Below, piece after piece: positions 36,601 to 46,107 of a stretch of 64,000 nucleotides of DNA (position 1 is its first letter; every line of letters starts with the position of its first letter). The translations under genes and the position numbers were made by a program. Under the pieces are notes generated by a model that saw only the letters and a program-made list of their open reading frames with translations, did no database searches and was not told the DNA's origin. Source of the stretch: Calothrix membranacea FACHB-236 (GTDB lineage: Bacteria; Cyanobacteriota; Cyanobacteriia; Cyanobacteriales; Nostocaceae). The stretch is taken from positions 44,964-108,963 of the forward strand of contig NZ_JACJPX010000020.1 of assembly GCF_014696315.1 (NCBI RefSeq), read 5' to 3'.

Positions 36601-39600
36601 GTATGAATTTGGGCAACTGTCATTAAAGTTACTGGAGCAATACCAAATTCCCGCATTCAAAAGCAGAGCTTACTTTATTGTCAACAGCTTTATTTGCCAC
36701 TGGAAAGAACCCTTGAGTCAGTCTATTCCATTTTTATTGGAAGGCTACCAAAGTGGTTTAGAAACCGGAGATTGGGAATGCGTCGCGCTCAACCTCATGT
36801 CATACGGTCAGTACAGTTATTGGAGTGGTCGAGGATTAAATGATTTAGCTGAGGAAATGGAAGCTTATTGGCAAGCTATTAGCCAGGTTAAACAAGATGC
36901 AACGTTAAAATATCATGAGTGTTACCAGCAAGCGATTCTCAACTTACTGGGAAGGGTAAAAGTTCCCTATGATTTGCAGGGGACAGTCTTTAACAAAATC
37001 GAAGTCTTGCCTCACTTGCAAGCGATGAATGACCAAGCAGGGTTATTTCATGTTTCTCTAAATCAAACCATTCTCTATTATTTGTTTGAACAATACGAAT
37101 CGGCTTTGCCACAAACAGCCCTAGCAGAACAGTACAGTCATGCTGGTATTGGGTATTTCATGGTTGTTGTTCATATCTTCTATGATGCCTTAATTCATTT
37201 GGCAAACTATGCTGAAGCTTCTCCACAACAGCAGTCTGCGATTGTTGAGCGAGTCAATCACCATCAAGCAAAACTCCAAAACTGGGCAACTCATGCGCCA
37301 TGCAATCATCAACATCGCTGGGAACTGGTAGCCGCAGAACGCGATCGCGTCCTTGGTAACCGTTTTGATGCGATGGAGCATTATGATCTGGCTATTGCTG
37401 GCGCAAAAACCCACGGTTATTTGCAAGAAGAAGCACTCAGCAATGAACTAGCCGCTAAATTTTACCTGGAATGGGGCAAAGAGAAGGTAGCCGCAGGTTA
37501 TATGCAAGAAGCTTACTACTGTTATGCCCGTTGGGGTGCAAAAGCCAAAACTGATGATTTAGAAAATCGCTATCCCAATTTACTCCACCCTATTCTCCAG
37601 CAAGCAGTACAAAGCCTCAATCTCCTAGAAACATTAGCTTCAAGTACTGCGCTGAATGTTTCAATGAGTACTTCTACAAAAACTAACCACACATCCAGCA
37701 GCATCAATAATGCTCTAGATTTTGCCGCCATTCTCAAAGCCTCTCAAAGCTTGTCCAGTACGATTCATCTGGATGAACTCATGTATCAATTAACTCAGAT
37801 GATTTTGCAACATTCTGGGGGCGATCGCTGTGCTTTAATTTTGCCTGATAGTGATGGAGAATGGCAGGTGCGAGCCGTTGCTACAACTGAAACCACGGAA
37901 CTTTGTACTGAACTCTTAGAAGGAAATCCTAACTTACCCCTTAAACTGATCCAGTACGTCAAAAATACCCAAGAAGTTGTAGTCATTAACGAACTCAAAA
38001 CCAATTTACCCGTAATTGATGAGTATTTATCTCAGCAACAACCAAAAAGTTTGTTGTGCTTGCCAGTTCTTAATCAAGGGCATTTAATTGGGATTTTGTA
38101 TTTGAAAAATCGCATCACTAGCAGCGTGTTCACGAGCGATCGCATTTTGGTTCTCAACTTTCTTTGTACCCAAGCGGCAATTTCTCTAGAAAATGCCCGC
38201 CTTTATCAATATTCGCAAGATTATGCTCAAAAATTAGAAAAATCTTTAGAGCAGTTAAGTCTCAGCGAAAACCGGTTTCAAAAATTAGCTGATAATATCC
38301 CAGGATTAATTTATCAGATTCGCATTCAAGCTGATGGTTCATCTTCCATCTCCTATGTCAGTTCTGGATGTCAAACTCTCTACGAAGTAGCCCCAGAAGA
38401 TTTAATGTCAGGAAAATACAGCTTGCGTGATTTTGAACATCCCGACGATAGCCCAGAGACTTTTCGCGCCACGATGGAATCAGCAAAAAATCTCACCCCA
38501 TTTCATTACGAGTGGCGCATTATTACACCCAATGGGAATCTCAAGTGGGTAAAAGCCGCTTCTCAACCAGAACGTAGGCAGGATGGTGAAATGGTATGGG
38601 ATGGAATTGTCATTGATATTACTGATCGCAAACTTGCTGAACAACAACAACAGCGACTTTTAGGGATTTTGGAAGCCACCTCAGATATTGTGGGTATTGC
38701 TGATGCTAATGGTAATAGTCTTTATGTTAATCCCTCTGGACAGAAATTTTGGCAGATGAAAGATAGTGCAGCTGAATTTCACATTTCGCAGATCACTCCA
38801 CCGCTAGCAATGGCACATCTGCAAAGTGTTGGTATTCCTACTGCTATTCGCCAAGGAACTTGGAGTGGTGAAGCAGCCATTTTTGACTCCCAAGGCAATG
38901 AAATTCCTGTATCTCAGGTAATTATTGCTCATAAAAATGCTACCAATGAAGTCGAATATCTGGCTACCATTATTCGAGATATTAGCGATCGCAAACAAGC
39001 TGAAGCGGCGATTGAGCAAAAATCTCACGAATTGGAAACAGCTTTGCAAGAATTGCAAAAAGCCCAATTGCAAATGGTACAAAATGAAAAAATGTCTGCA
39101 TTAGGTAACTTAGTTGCTGGGGTAGCCCATGAAATGAACAATCCACTGGGATTTATTTCAGCTAGCCTTAAACAAGTCAAACCCACCTTGGATGATATCA
39201 CCACTCATCTAAAACTATATCAACAAGCCCTACCAGAACCCGAAGCAGAAATTACCGATCATGCTGAAGAAATTGACTTGGATTATAGCTTAGAAGACCT
39301 ACCAAAAATTATCGATTCAATGGTCATAGCTTGCGAGCGATTACAAAATATTAGCACCAGTTTAAGAACTTTCTCCCGTGCTGATAAAGATTATAAAGTT
39401 CCATTTAACCTCAATGAAGGTCTTGATAGTACAATTTTAATTCTCAAACATCGCCTCAAAGCTAACGAAAAACGTCCAGAAATTCTTGTAGAAACCGAAT
39501 ATACTACTTTTTCGCCTATTGATTGTTTTCCTGGGCAATTAAATCAGGTATTTATGAATATTCTGGCGAATGCTATTGATGCTTTAGATGAGTCAATTCT

Positions 39601-39904
39601 TCGTTACAGTTATGAGGAAATTAAGCTCAATCCTCCCAGAATTACAATTAAGACTGCGATTGACAATCACAACGTCAAAATCTCAATTGCTGATAATGGT
39701 CAAGGCATGAGCGAAGAAGTTAAAGCACATATATTTGACCATTTATTTACTACTAAAAGCGTTGGTAAAGGTACGGGGTTAGGATTAGCGATCGCCCAGC
39801 AAATTGTTGAAGAAAAACATGGCGGCAGAATTCACGTTAATTCTGTTGTAGGAGAGGGAACAGAATTTGTAATTTCCATTCCCATCACAGATAAATTGTA
39901 TTAG
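33674..39904 (+). CDS. HstK-type Ser/Thr kinase / AAA ATPase / GAF-PAS sensor histidine kinase
   Basis: 2076 residues. Order: Ser/Thr kinase domain (1-270; Lys in VVIKLL at 43, HKDIKPANILIN at 132-143), AAA-type ATPase (about 300-600, Walker A GFSGIGKT 333-340, Walker B VIFLDDLQWADL), helical TPR-like middle (about 600-1330), GAF (about 1350-1510), two PAS domains (about 1530-1775), and a histidine kinase with its H-box in GVAHEMNNPLGFI (about 1818) and an ATPase with DNGQGMS and GKGTGLGLAIAQ. The kinase has DFS where DFG is usual and no clear Gly-rich loop, so its kinase activity is uncertain. The input signal and the response regulator are unknown. Confidence 0.92.
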   Translation: MPTENLQLIIPGYQISSQLYVGSRTRVYRAIREQDQLPVVIKLLASQYPSFNELLQFRNQYTISKNFQIPGIIYPLSLEPYNNGYILVMEDTGGISLREYIKTVNISLNEFLVIAMQLANILGYLHNQRVIHKDIKPANILINPETQQIQIIDFSIASLLPKENQEIKNPNILEGTLAYISPEQTGRMNRGIDYRSDFYSLGVTFYELLTGELPFIADDPIKLVHCHIAELPNELKNRETIPPVVADMVMKLLAKNAEDRYQSALGLKHDLETCLAQIQDPGEITYFEIGQRDVCDRFLIPEKLYGRETEVSTLLQAFERVSNGTSEMMLVAGFSGIGKTAVVNEVHKPITRQQGYFIKGKFDQFNRNIPLSAFVQALRDLMGQLLSESDTQIQTWKAKFLNAVGDNGQVLIEVIPELEIIIGKQPAALELSGNAAQNRFNLLFQKFISIFTTKEHPLVIFLDDLQWADLASLQLIKLVMRDNGHLLLLGAYRDNEVSPAHPLMLTVEELQKAGTTINTITLASLALSDTNLLVADTLQCSNKQTQSLTELIERKTKGNPFFITQFLKALYEDGQITFNHHQGYWECDIAQIKSLSLTDDVVEFMAQQLQKLPSQTQNVLKLAACIGNSFDLATLAIVSQQSQTHTATALWKALQEGLILPTSQIYKFFQAEITEPTDSQVTVGEQSINLTYRFLHDRVQQAAYKLIAEDDKQATHLAIGKLLLSNTPETQLDANIFEIVNHLNIGIELITRLDKKLEIVQLNLLAGCKAKTAIAYDAAVKYFTQGIDLLPADAWTTHYKLSLNLHHERLEAACLNTDFDKLAAWGDIVLQSATSLLDTIKVHETRMMGFRSQGQFRQVVETGLQVLKLLGVEFPEQPTMADIGAAAAQTRQLWQERAPLSLLDLPVMQDPHQLAAMQILTKLVPSAHIAVPPLLPLLIFKEVEMSIQFGNSSIAIFAYADYGLILCGVIGDLDAGYEFGQLSLKLLEQYQIPAFKSRAYFIVNSFICHWKEPLSQSIPFLLEGYQSGLETGDWECVALNLMSYGQYSYWSGRGLNDLAEEMEAYWQAISQVKQDATLKYHECYQQAILNLLGRVKVPYDLQGTVFNKIEVLPHLQAMNDQAGLFHVSLNQTILYYLFEQYESALPQTALAEQYSHAGIGYFMVVVHIFYDALIHLANYAEASPQQQSAIVERVNHHQAKLQNWATHAPCNHQHRWELVAAERDRVLGNRFDAMEHYDLAIAGAKTHGYLQEEALSNELAAKFYLEWGKEKVAAGYMQEAYYCYARWGAKAKTDDLENRYPNLLHPILQQAVQSLNLLETLASSTALNVSMSTSTKTNHTSSSINNALDFAAILKASQSLSSTIHLDELMYQLTQMILQHSGGDRCALILPDSDGEWQVRAVATTETTELCTELLEGNPNLPLKLIQYVKNTQEVVVINELKTNLPVIDEYLSQQQPKSLLCLPVLNQGHLIGILYLKNRITSSVFTSDRILVLNFLCTQAAISLENARLYQYSQDYAQKLEKSLEQLSLSENRFQKLADNIPGLIYQIRIQADGSSSISYVSSGCQTLYEVAPEDLMSGKYSLRDFEHPDDSPETFRATMESAKNLTPFHYEWRIITPNGNLKWVKAASQPERRQDGEMVWDGIVIDITDRKLAEQQQQRLLGILEATSDIVGIADANGNSLYVNPSGQKFWQMKDSAAEFHISQITPPLAMAHLQSVGIPTAIRQGTWSGEAAIFDSQGNEIPVSQVIIAHKNATNEVEYLATIIRDISDRKQAEAAIEQKSHELETALQELQKAQLQMVQNEKMSALGNLVAGVAHEMNNPLGFISASLKQVKPTLDDITTHLKLYQQALPEPEAEITDHAEEIDLDYSLEDLPKIIDSMVIACERLQNISTSLRTFSRADKDYKVPFNLNEGLDSTILILKHRLKANEKRPEILVETEYTTFSPIDCFPGQLNQVFMNILANAIDALDESILRYSYEEIKLNPPRITIKTAIDNHNVKISIADNGQGMSEEVKAHIFDHLFTTKSVGKGTGLGLAIAQQIVEEKHGGRIHVNSVVGEGTEFVISIPITDKLY

Positions 39905-40032
39905 CCTGAAAAATTAATTAGGCCAATACTTCACAAAGCATCATAGACAGCAAATTACCCATATTCAAAACTTTTATTCATGCAAATGATTGCCCTGGCA
40001 AATTATTCTTAATTGCAGGGGGTCTACTTAAA

Positions 40033-40818
40033 TCATCTACTTGCAGATTTAGATTTTTGCTTAGAGAACCGTTTGCGATAGAGCAGATATATTGCTGTTA
40101 GCAAGGAACCAGCAACAGTTGGCCCTTCTGGAACATCCTTTGATGGAGCGCCGTCAGGTCGAGAAGGAGCATAACTCAATTTGGCATACAGATTGCTATT
40201 ATCTGTACTATATTCTCCTTCAATAGCACTAATCTTCAACCTATCTATATCAAGTAAATATGATTGTTGATTCCAGATAAAGCTAGTTTGTAATGGTGCT
40301 AACTCAACATAGTCTGCGTTTTCTGGAGCTTTAAGATTTTGTGTATTAATGTTAGGCGTATTTAAGAAATTAAAGGCAAGTGGCAATACTTTGTTGACCG
40401 GATTTTTATCACCCAAAGATAAATTTAAATTCAACGTTGCAGACTTAATATTAGTATCTGCGTAGATGATGCCATTTAAGTATTCTAAATTACCTATCCT
40501 AAACCATTTGCCTATATCAACTGTGGTTGGAAAGGCATTTCCCGCAAAGGTGACGCGATTAGGTTGTTCGGGAGGTGTATTAATCTTTGGCTCTCCCCAA
40601 CTGAACGAATTGGTTCCTACACCTGTAACGTAACACTTTTTACCACTCACACCAGAGCAACCTTCATTTTGGCTATCTGGAATCGGGTTAACCCATTTAC
40701 CTGTAGTGTTACCTAAAGTAATGCTAGCTGCTTGAGCTTGACAGCCGAACCCAAATACTGTCAAGGCAATCATCGAACAACTCGACAACTTAGTGGCAAA
40801 AACCAAACTGCTTCTCAT
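40033..40818 (-). CDS. Secreted PEP-CTERM protein (choice-of-anchor K-like)
   Basis: 261 residues. Signal peptide (SSCSMIALTVFGFGCQAQAA), beta-rich body (ASITLGNTTGKWVNPIPDSQ, SATLNLNLSLGDKNPVNKVL) and a C-terminal sorting signal: VPEGPT, a hydrophobic stretch (VAGSLLTAIYLLY) and the basic end RKRFSKQKSKSASR. This PEP-CTERM pattern (with E-G-P variation) marks proteins processed by an exosortase and delivered to the cell surface. The body resembles choice-of-anchor K domains, which is pattern memory only. The gene is alone, followed by a spacer of 128 bp to the HstK-type gene. Confidence 0.8.
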   Translation of the reverse strand: MRSSLVFATKLSSCSMIALTVFGFGCQAQAASITLGNTTGKWVNPIPDSQNEGCSGVSGKKCYVTGVGTNSFSWGEPKINTPPEQPNRVTFAGNAFPTTVDIGKWFRIGNLEYLNGIIYADTNIKSATLNLNLSLGDKNPVNKVLPLAFNFLNTPNINTQNLKAPENADYVELAPLQTSFIWNQQSYLLDIDRLKISAIEGEYSTDNSNLYAKLSYAPSRPDGAPSKDVPEGPTVAGSLLTAIYLLYRKRFSKQKSKSASR

Positions 40819-41372
40819 AGTTAGGCTTCAGCTCCTATGCAGGAGCTTTAAAATAGGCAACTTGTACACATTAGTAAATGTACGTAAAATAGCCAAGAAG
40901 TTATTCATTACTTTATAAAGTCTTTACATATCACTGATGTTTCTTGGTTATAAATTCATATACTTATATAGAATTACTCAGAATCTTTATAAATTTTACT
41001 ACAATAAAGATGTATGTATGACTAAATTACTACACTATAAATACTGAAAATAAGTAGTAATATTTTTCAGAGCAAGCTGATAAATTACTTATTGACATAA
41101 TCTAAAAAGTATGATTTTGGATGTTCATAACCGCTTAACGCTCCAGAAATCTGAACTAATCACCAATATTGGCAGCCTAAATTTTAAATTAGAGCGTTAA
41201 TACTTGAATTTTTATTTCAAAAGATTTAAAAAATTATCATTCTTCTGGTTGTTACGCAATTTTACTTGCCAGCTTATTGTCAGGTTATAACCACCGACTT
41301 AAGTAGGCTACTTCTGACTGCTCCTGCTACTGCTCTCACTCCCAAATCTATCTATATATTGATTTTCCGCTA
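40819..41372. other. Divergent promoter spacer, no gene recognised
   Basis: 554 bp of AT-rich DNA between the PEP-CTERM gene (minus) and the MFS gene (plus). I see no repeat array or coding frame. Confidence 0.45.
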
Positions 41373-42821
41373 GTGAAGACTCTATCTGCCTCTACTGAAG
41401 AACTTGCAGAACCCCTGCCTTCTAACGAACTGCTGACATCCCTGACTACAGACTCACCGCCGAAAATTTCTCCGCAAGCAACTCGAACTAGCCTGAAAGC
41501 CTCTACTATAGATGGCGTATTTGCCACAATTTTTTCTAACATTACCACTGGGGTAATACTGATTAACTTTTTGCTTCAGTTGGGCGCTACCCCAGTAGAA
41601 ATAGGCTTGCTATCTTCCATTCCCATGCTGGCAAATTTCCTGCAACCAGTGGGAGCTTATTTTGCCGATCGCACTACCAGCCGCCATTGGTATACCTTGG
41701 CAATTTTTGGCCCTTCGCGGCTGCTGTGGCTGATTTTAGTAGCGGGAATTGCATGGTTTTGTCATTATCACACCCCACCCCACCAGTTAGTCATTTGGAC
41801 ACTGGGAATAGTTGTATTCACCAATATTCTCGGAGGTTTAGGTGGTTGCGCCTGGTTTAGCTGGATGGCGGCTTTGGTTCCCCCGCGCTTGCGAGGGCGT
41901 TATTTTGGTTTTCGTAATAGTGCTGCTAGTTTGGCTAATTTGTTATCTGTACCCTTATTGGGATTTACAGTTTCTGCTTGGCCTGGTGGTGCAATCCAAG
42001 GTTTCGGCGTACTTTTGTTACTAGGAGTAGTCATCGGCCTGATCAGTTTGGCTTGTCAATTTTGGATGGTGGATGTCAATCCCCAAGTTTACCGCTTTGG
42101 CAAAACTGCACACCAAAACTCAGAAAATGCTGAACCTCCAAAACTAAATACATTCAGCATCCTCAAAGATTTCAACTTTTTAAAGTTTCTGGTTTATTTT
42201 GGGCTGTGGACATTTGCAGTTAACCTCAGCGCCCCATTTTTTAACCTTTATATGTTGAAAAATTTAGGTTTAGACCTCAGTACAGTAACACTTTATAGTA
42301 GTTTGATTGCTGGGGCGAACTTAGTCATGCTGGTGTGGTGGGGTAAGTTAGCTGACAAGATAGGAAATCGCCCCATACTATTGTTAGTCGGCTTTTTAAT
42401 TGCAGTCACACCTTTATTTTGGTTAGGGACTGGGAATGACTTCATTTCTGTGTGGGTTTGGCTACCACTTATACATATTGTCTGGGGTGGCTTTGGGGCT
42501 GCGATCGACTTGTGCAACAGTAATATTCAAATGGAAATGGCACCATTAGAGTGTCCTTCGCAATATTTTGCGATCGCAGCTGCGGTGACTGGTGTTACTG
42601 GTGGTTTAGGTTCCACAATAGGAGGCTTCTTAGCCGAACTAGATATAATTGGTGGCTTACCTGGACTATTTGCGCTTTCAGCTATGATGCGATTGATGGC
42701 GCTGTTACCCCTAATATTTGTTAAAGAACCACGCAGTAAATCCTTTAGTGATTTGCTGGAAAAAATCTTACCTTGGAAGCCAAAATCAGACTTAGTTTCA
42801 GCTGAGAAAATTGCCGCTTAG
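41373..42821 (+). CDS. Major facilitator superfamily transporter
   Basis: 482 residues with about 12 membrane segments. An N-terminal hydrophilic tail of about 45 residues precedes the first helix (GVFATIFSNITTGVILINFL). Basic turn motifs occur after helix 2 (GAYFADRTTSRHW) and in RGRYFGFRNSAASL. A second MFS half starts near KFLVYFGLWTFAVNL, and GKLADKIGNRPI is the matching loop. No substrate can be read from the sequence. The GTG start has no good ribosome site. A terminator follows. Confidence 0.85.
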   Translation: MKTLSASTEELAEPLPSNELLTSLTTDSPPKISPQATRTSLKASTIDGVFATIFSNITTGVILINFLLQLGATPVEIGLLSSIPMLANFLQPVGAYFADRTTSRHWYTLAIFGPSRLLWLILVAGIAWFCHYHTPPHQLVIWTLGIVVFTNILGGLGGCAWFSWMAALVPPRLRGRYFGFRNSAASLANLLSVPLLGFTVSAWPGGAIQGFGVLLLLGVVIGLISLACQFWMVDVNPQVYRFGKTAHQNSENAEPPKLNTFSILKDFNFLKFLVYFGLWTFAVNLSAPFFNLYMLKNLGLDLSTVTLYSSLIAGANLVMLVWWGKLADKIGNRPILLLVGFLIAVTPLFWLGTGNDFISVWVWLPLIHIVWGGFGAAIDLCNSNIQMEMAPLECPSQYFAIAAAVTGVTGGLGSTIGGFLAELDIIGGLPGLFALSAMMRLMALLPLIFVKEPRSKSFSDLLEKILPWKPKSDLVSAEKIAA

Positions 42822-42852
42822 CCAAATTACTCAACATTAACCTAAATCAGTG

Positions 42853-42892
42853 AATCCTTCCTTACTTCAGAGGGAAGGATTTCTCTTTTTTA
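42853..42892 (+). terminator. Rho-independent terminator after the MFS gene
   Basis: AATCCTTCC and GGAAGGATT pair over an 11-base loop, followed by TCTCTTTTTTA. It lies 32 bp after the stop codon. Confidence 0.8.
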
Positions 42893-42928
42893 TACAGCAT
42901 CATGCGAGATAGTTAAGGGGAAAAGCTG

Positions 42929-44572
42929 ATGGCGGAAACAACAATTGATTCTGAAAATAAATCTGAGAATACTCATGAAATTTTTGCTGACAATCCTTTA
43001 ACTAATCCAGAACAGGATAGGTTAGGATATGCACCCTTTGCCAAGTCTTTAGCAGATAGTATTTGCAGCATGAATTTTACTGGAGGATTCGTGATTGCAA
43101 TCAATGGGCATTGGGGATTTGGCAAGTCTACAATCTTGAATTTTTTAGTTCACTATCTGAAAGAAAAGCCAGAGGAAGAACAACCAATTATCGTTGATTT
43201 TAATCCTTGGTTGGTGACTGGAGATGAAGACATTACCAAGCGCTTCGTTAGGCAATTACAGATGAGTTTGGGCCAATTTAAAGCTGTCCCAAAAGGCTTT
43301 AGAAAGCGCATAGGAGATTTTATCAAAGCTGTTTCTGAAATTCCCGTGCCTTATGCTCAAGCTGGTAAGGCGGTAGTGAAATTATTTGACAATCAGCAAA
43401 AAAATATTTCGGAATTAAAAGAAGAACTAGAAGAATCACTAGAAGATAAACATCCGCGCATAGTAGTCACTATTGATGATATTGATAGGCTCAACACCGA
43501 TGATATTATGCAGTTATTTCGCTTACTCAAAGCGATGCCAACTTTTGATGATGTTGTTTATGTTTTAGCCTTTAATAGAGAAGTTGTTCACAAAATTATT
43601 GCTGATAACCAGGGTATACCTGGCGATATTTATTTAGAAAAAATCATTCAAGCTGCTTTTGAATTACCGATTCCAGAAAAAACTTTACTGCGTAGGCTGC
43701 TGTTTGAGAAGCTCAATACTATATTTAGTGATACACCCAAGGAAATATTTGATTTTACCCACTGGAGCAATATTTATTTTTCTGGGATAGACCATTTTAT
43801 TAATACCACTCGCGATATTGTTCGCCTCATCAACATTTTAACTGTGACCTATCCAGTAACTAATGGTGAAGTTAATCCAGCCGATGTTGTGGCTATTGAA
43901 TCCTTGCGGGTATTTTGCCCAGTAGTTTATGAAATTATCCGCAAAAATCCACAATTTTTTGCTGGTTATATAGATAATCAAAGTGCTTCATTTCCCACAT
44001 TAGATGAACTCAAACATTTTCATAATTATTGGTTGGCTCAACTAAAAAATGAGGATAAAGCACCAATTCAAAAGCTAGTATTAGAACTTTTCCCTAAATT
44101 AGAGTCTGTTTATGGTGATAATTACTACGACGCAGAACAAGAAAACAAATGGTGTGAACACCTGCGTATATGTAGTTTAGAGAATTTTCATAACTATTTC
44201 CGTCTAGCTTTAACTACAAGAGAATTACCTGATAGTGAGGTAAAAGCTATATTGAGTTTAGGTTTAGATGCAAAGATATTGGGTGAAAAGCTCATAGAAA
44301 TGGCTAATCAAAAACTCCCAGATGGTACAAGCAAAATTAGAGTTTTCCTAGAACAGCTTGATGATTATTCCCAAACAGAAATTACTTTAGATAATGTTTC
44401 TGCAATTGTGGAAGCTTTAGGTAAATTAGACGAGCATCTTCTAAATTTTGCAGATGAACAATATGGAATGTTTGATTTGCAGAATGATGTAAGAATTAAA
44501 CGCATTATCTCTCATCTTTCAAATCAATTGAATGAACAAGAGCGATTTGAGATCATGCAAGATGCAAATTAG
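42929..44572 (+). CDS. KAP-family P-loop NTPase
   Basis: 547 residues. Walker A is NGHWGFGKSTILN (GHWGFGKS at 60-67) and Walker B IVVTIDDIDRLN (178-189), with the KAP-type VDFNPWLVTGDE segment between them. No strong membrane helices split the domain, unlike many KAP proteins. The C-terminal 250 residues are helical. KAP NTPases occur near mobile and defence genes, but the function is mostly unknown. The next gene is a C5 DNA methyltransferase on the same strand 210 bp on, with a 31-bp palindrome between. Confidence 0.85.
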   Translation: MAETTIDSENKSENTHEIFADNPLTNPEQDRLGYAPFAKSLADSICSMNFTGGFVIAINGHWGFGKSTILNFLVHYLKEKPEEEQPIIVDFNPWLVTGDEDITKRFVRQLQMSLGQFKAVPKGFRKRIGDFIKAVSEIPVPYAQAGKAVVKLFDNQQKNISELKEELEESLEDKHPRIVVTIDDIDRLNTDDIMQLFRLLKAMPTFDDVVYVLAFNREVVHKIIADNQGIPGDIYLEKIIQAAFELPIPEKTLLRRLLFEKLNTIFSDTPKEIFDFTHWSNIYFSGIDHFINTTRDIVRLINILTVTYPVTNGEVNPADVVAIESLRVFCPVVYEIIRKNPQFFAGYIDNQSASFPTLDELKHFHNYWLAQLKNEDKAPIQKLVLELFPKLESVYGDNYYDAEQENKWCEHLRICSLENFHNYFRLALTTRELPDSEVKAILSLGLDAKILGEKLIEMANQKLPDGTSKIRVFLEQLDDYSQTEITLDNVSAIVEALGKLDEHLLNFADEQYGMFDLQNDVRIKRIISHLSNQLNEQERFEIMQDAN

Positions 44573-44595
44573 TTTTAAATAGTTGTGAGGGGTCA

Positions 44596-44626
44596 GATCC
44601 CCGACTTCTTCAAGAAGTCGGGGATC
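44596..44626. repeat. 31-bp palindrome, second copy of GATCCCCGACTTCTT type
   Basis: It is the same as the element at 11244-11274 apart from the central base. The arms are GATCCCCGACTTCTT and AAGAAGTCGGGGATC. Confidence 0.85.
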
Positions 44627-44781
44627 TTGCAAGATAGCAAACTTAATATAATCAATTACTACTTGGACAAATCTTATTTTTAAGGTAAAATGTATTGCTT
44701 TAAATTTTTATTATTATAGTTCGTGTAATCGCTGGTTCACGTACCTCCATCAGAGTCCATAGGTCAACGTCTGAATCACAA

Positions 44782-46107
44782 ATGAGACTCAGAACTGATA
44801 ACTCAGAACTCAGCACTGTTCATCAAAGACCAATTGCAGTTGACTTGTTTGCTGGTGCAGGCGGTATGACTCTTGGGTTTGAACAAGCTGGCTTTGATGT
44901 GCTGGCATCTGTTGAAATCGACCCGATTCACTGTGCCATCCATGAATTTAATTTTCCTTTTTGGACAGTGTTATGCCAAAGCGTTGTAGATACTACAGGG
45001 GAAGAGATTAGAAAGCGATCGCAAATTGGCGATCGCGAAATAGATGTGGTAATTTCAGGTAGTCCCTGCCAAGGTTTCTCTCTAATTGGCAAACGCGCTG
45101 TTGATGACCCCCGCAACTCTTTAGTATTTCACTTTCAGCGCCTAGTTTTAGAGTTGCAACCAAAGTTTTTTGTTATGGAAAATGTCCGAGGTATCACAAT
45201 TGGCGAACATAAACAAATTCTGCAAAATTTGATTAGTGAGTTTCAAAGTCAAGGCTATCAAGTAGAAGAAAATTACCAAATTCTTAACGCTGCCCATTAC
45301 GGTGTGCCACAGGCGCGCGAAAGATTATTTTTGTTAGGTGCAAGGGAAGATATAGCTTTACCAAAATATCCTCAGCCGATTACTCAAATCGCAAAACTTC
45401 ATAAGTCTGTAAAACCAAATTCATCACCATTGCCAATGAGTCCAACCGTATTGGATGCCATTGGTGATATCCCAGAAGTAGAAAACTATGATGAGTTACT
45501 TTCACAAGATTCAGTATTAGCAGAATATGGTAAACCTAGTAATTATGCGCGGCTACTTCGCTGTATTGAAACTTTAGCAAATAATTATTCCTATCCACGT
45601 AAATTTAATTCTCAAATTCTCTCTTCCAGTTTCCGCACCAAACACTCAGATGCTACTAGAGAACGCTTTGCGGCTACAGTGCAAGGAGAGAGAGAACCTA
45701 TTAGTCGTTTTCATAAATTACATCCATCTGGTGTTTGTAACACATTAAGAGCAGGTACAGATATGTATCGTGGCTCTTTTACTTCTCCTAGGCCAATTCA
45801 TCCTTTTACACCTAGATGTATCACAGTTAGAGAAGCAGCAAGGCTACATTCTTATCCCGATTGGTTTAGATTTCATATTACAAAATGGCATGGATTTCGT
45901 CAGGTAGGTAACTCTGTACCTCCTTATTTAGCTAAGTCTATTGCATCAGAAATTATCAATGTGTTGGGTATATCGCCATCTCAACCAAGCATTATTCAAG
46001 AACTTGGGGATGATAGTTTATTGCATTTTAAAATGTTGGAAGCAGCTAAATATTATGGTGTTAATCCCAAAGTCATGGAAATAATCAGCGATACAGCAAA
46101 CTTATAA
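44782..46107 (+). CDS. DNA (cytosine-5-)-methyltransferase
   Basis: 441 residues. Motif I VDLFAGAGGMTLGFEQAG (about 20-36), motif IV VISGSPCQGFSLIG with the catalytic Cys, motif VI FFVMENVRG, motif VIII-like QARERLFLLG, and the C-terminal HGFRQVGNSVPPYLA (motif X). The target-recognition region lies at about 265-370. No restriction endonuclease gene is next to it, so it may be solitary; the target site cannot be read from the sequence. The first 15 residues (MRLRTDNSELSTVHQ) are encoded by an STRR, and the start may be unusual. Its end overlaps the convergent gene at 46102 by six bases. Confidence 0.92.
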   Translation: MRLRTDNSELSTVHQRPIAVDLFAGAGGMTLGFEQAGFDVLASVEIDPIHCAIHEFNFPFWTVLCQSVVDTTGEEIRKRSQIGDREIDVVISGSPCQGFSLIGKRAVDDPRNSLVFHFQRLVLELQPKFFVMENVRGITIGEHKQILQNLISEFQSQGYQVEENYQILNAAHYGVPQARERLFLLGAREDIALPKYPQPITQIAKLHKSVKPNSSPLPMSPTVLDAIGDIPEVENYDELLSQDSVLAEYGKPSNYARLLRCIETLANNYSYPRKFNSQILSSSFRTKHSDATRERFAATVQGEREPISRFHKLHPSGVCNTLRAGTDMYRGSFTSPRPIHPFTPRCITVREAARLHSYPDWFRFHITKWHGFRQVGNSVPPYLAKSIASEIINVLGISPSQPSIIQELGDDSLLHFKMLEAAKYYGVNPKVMEIISDTANL

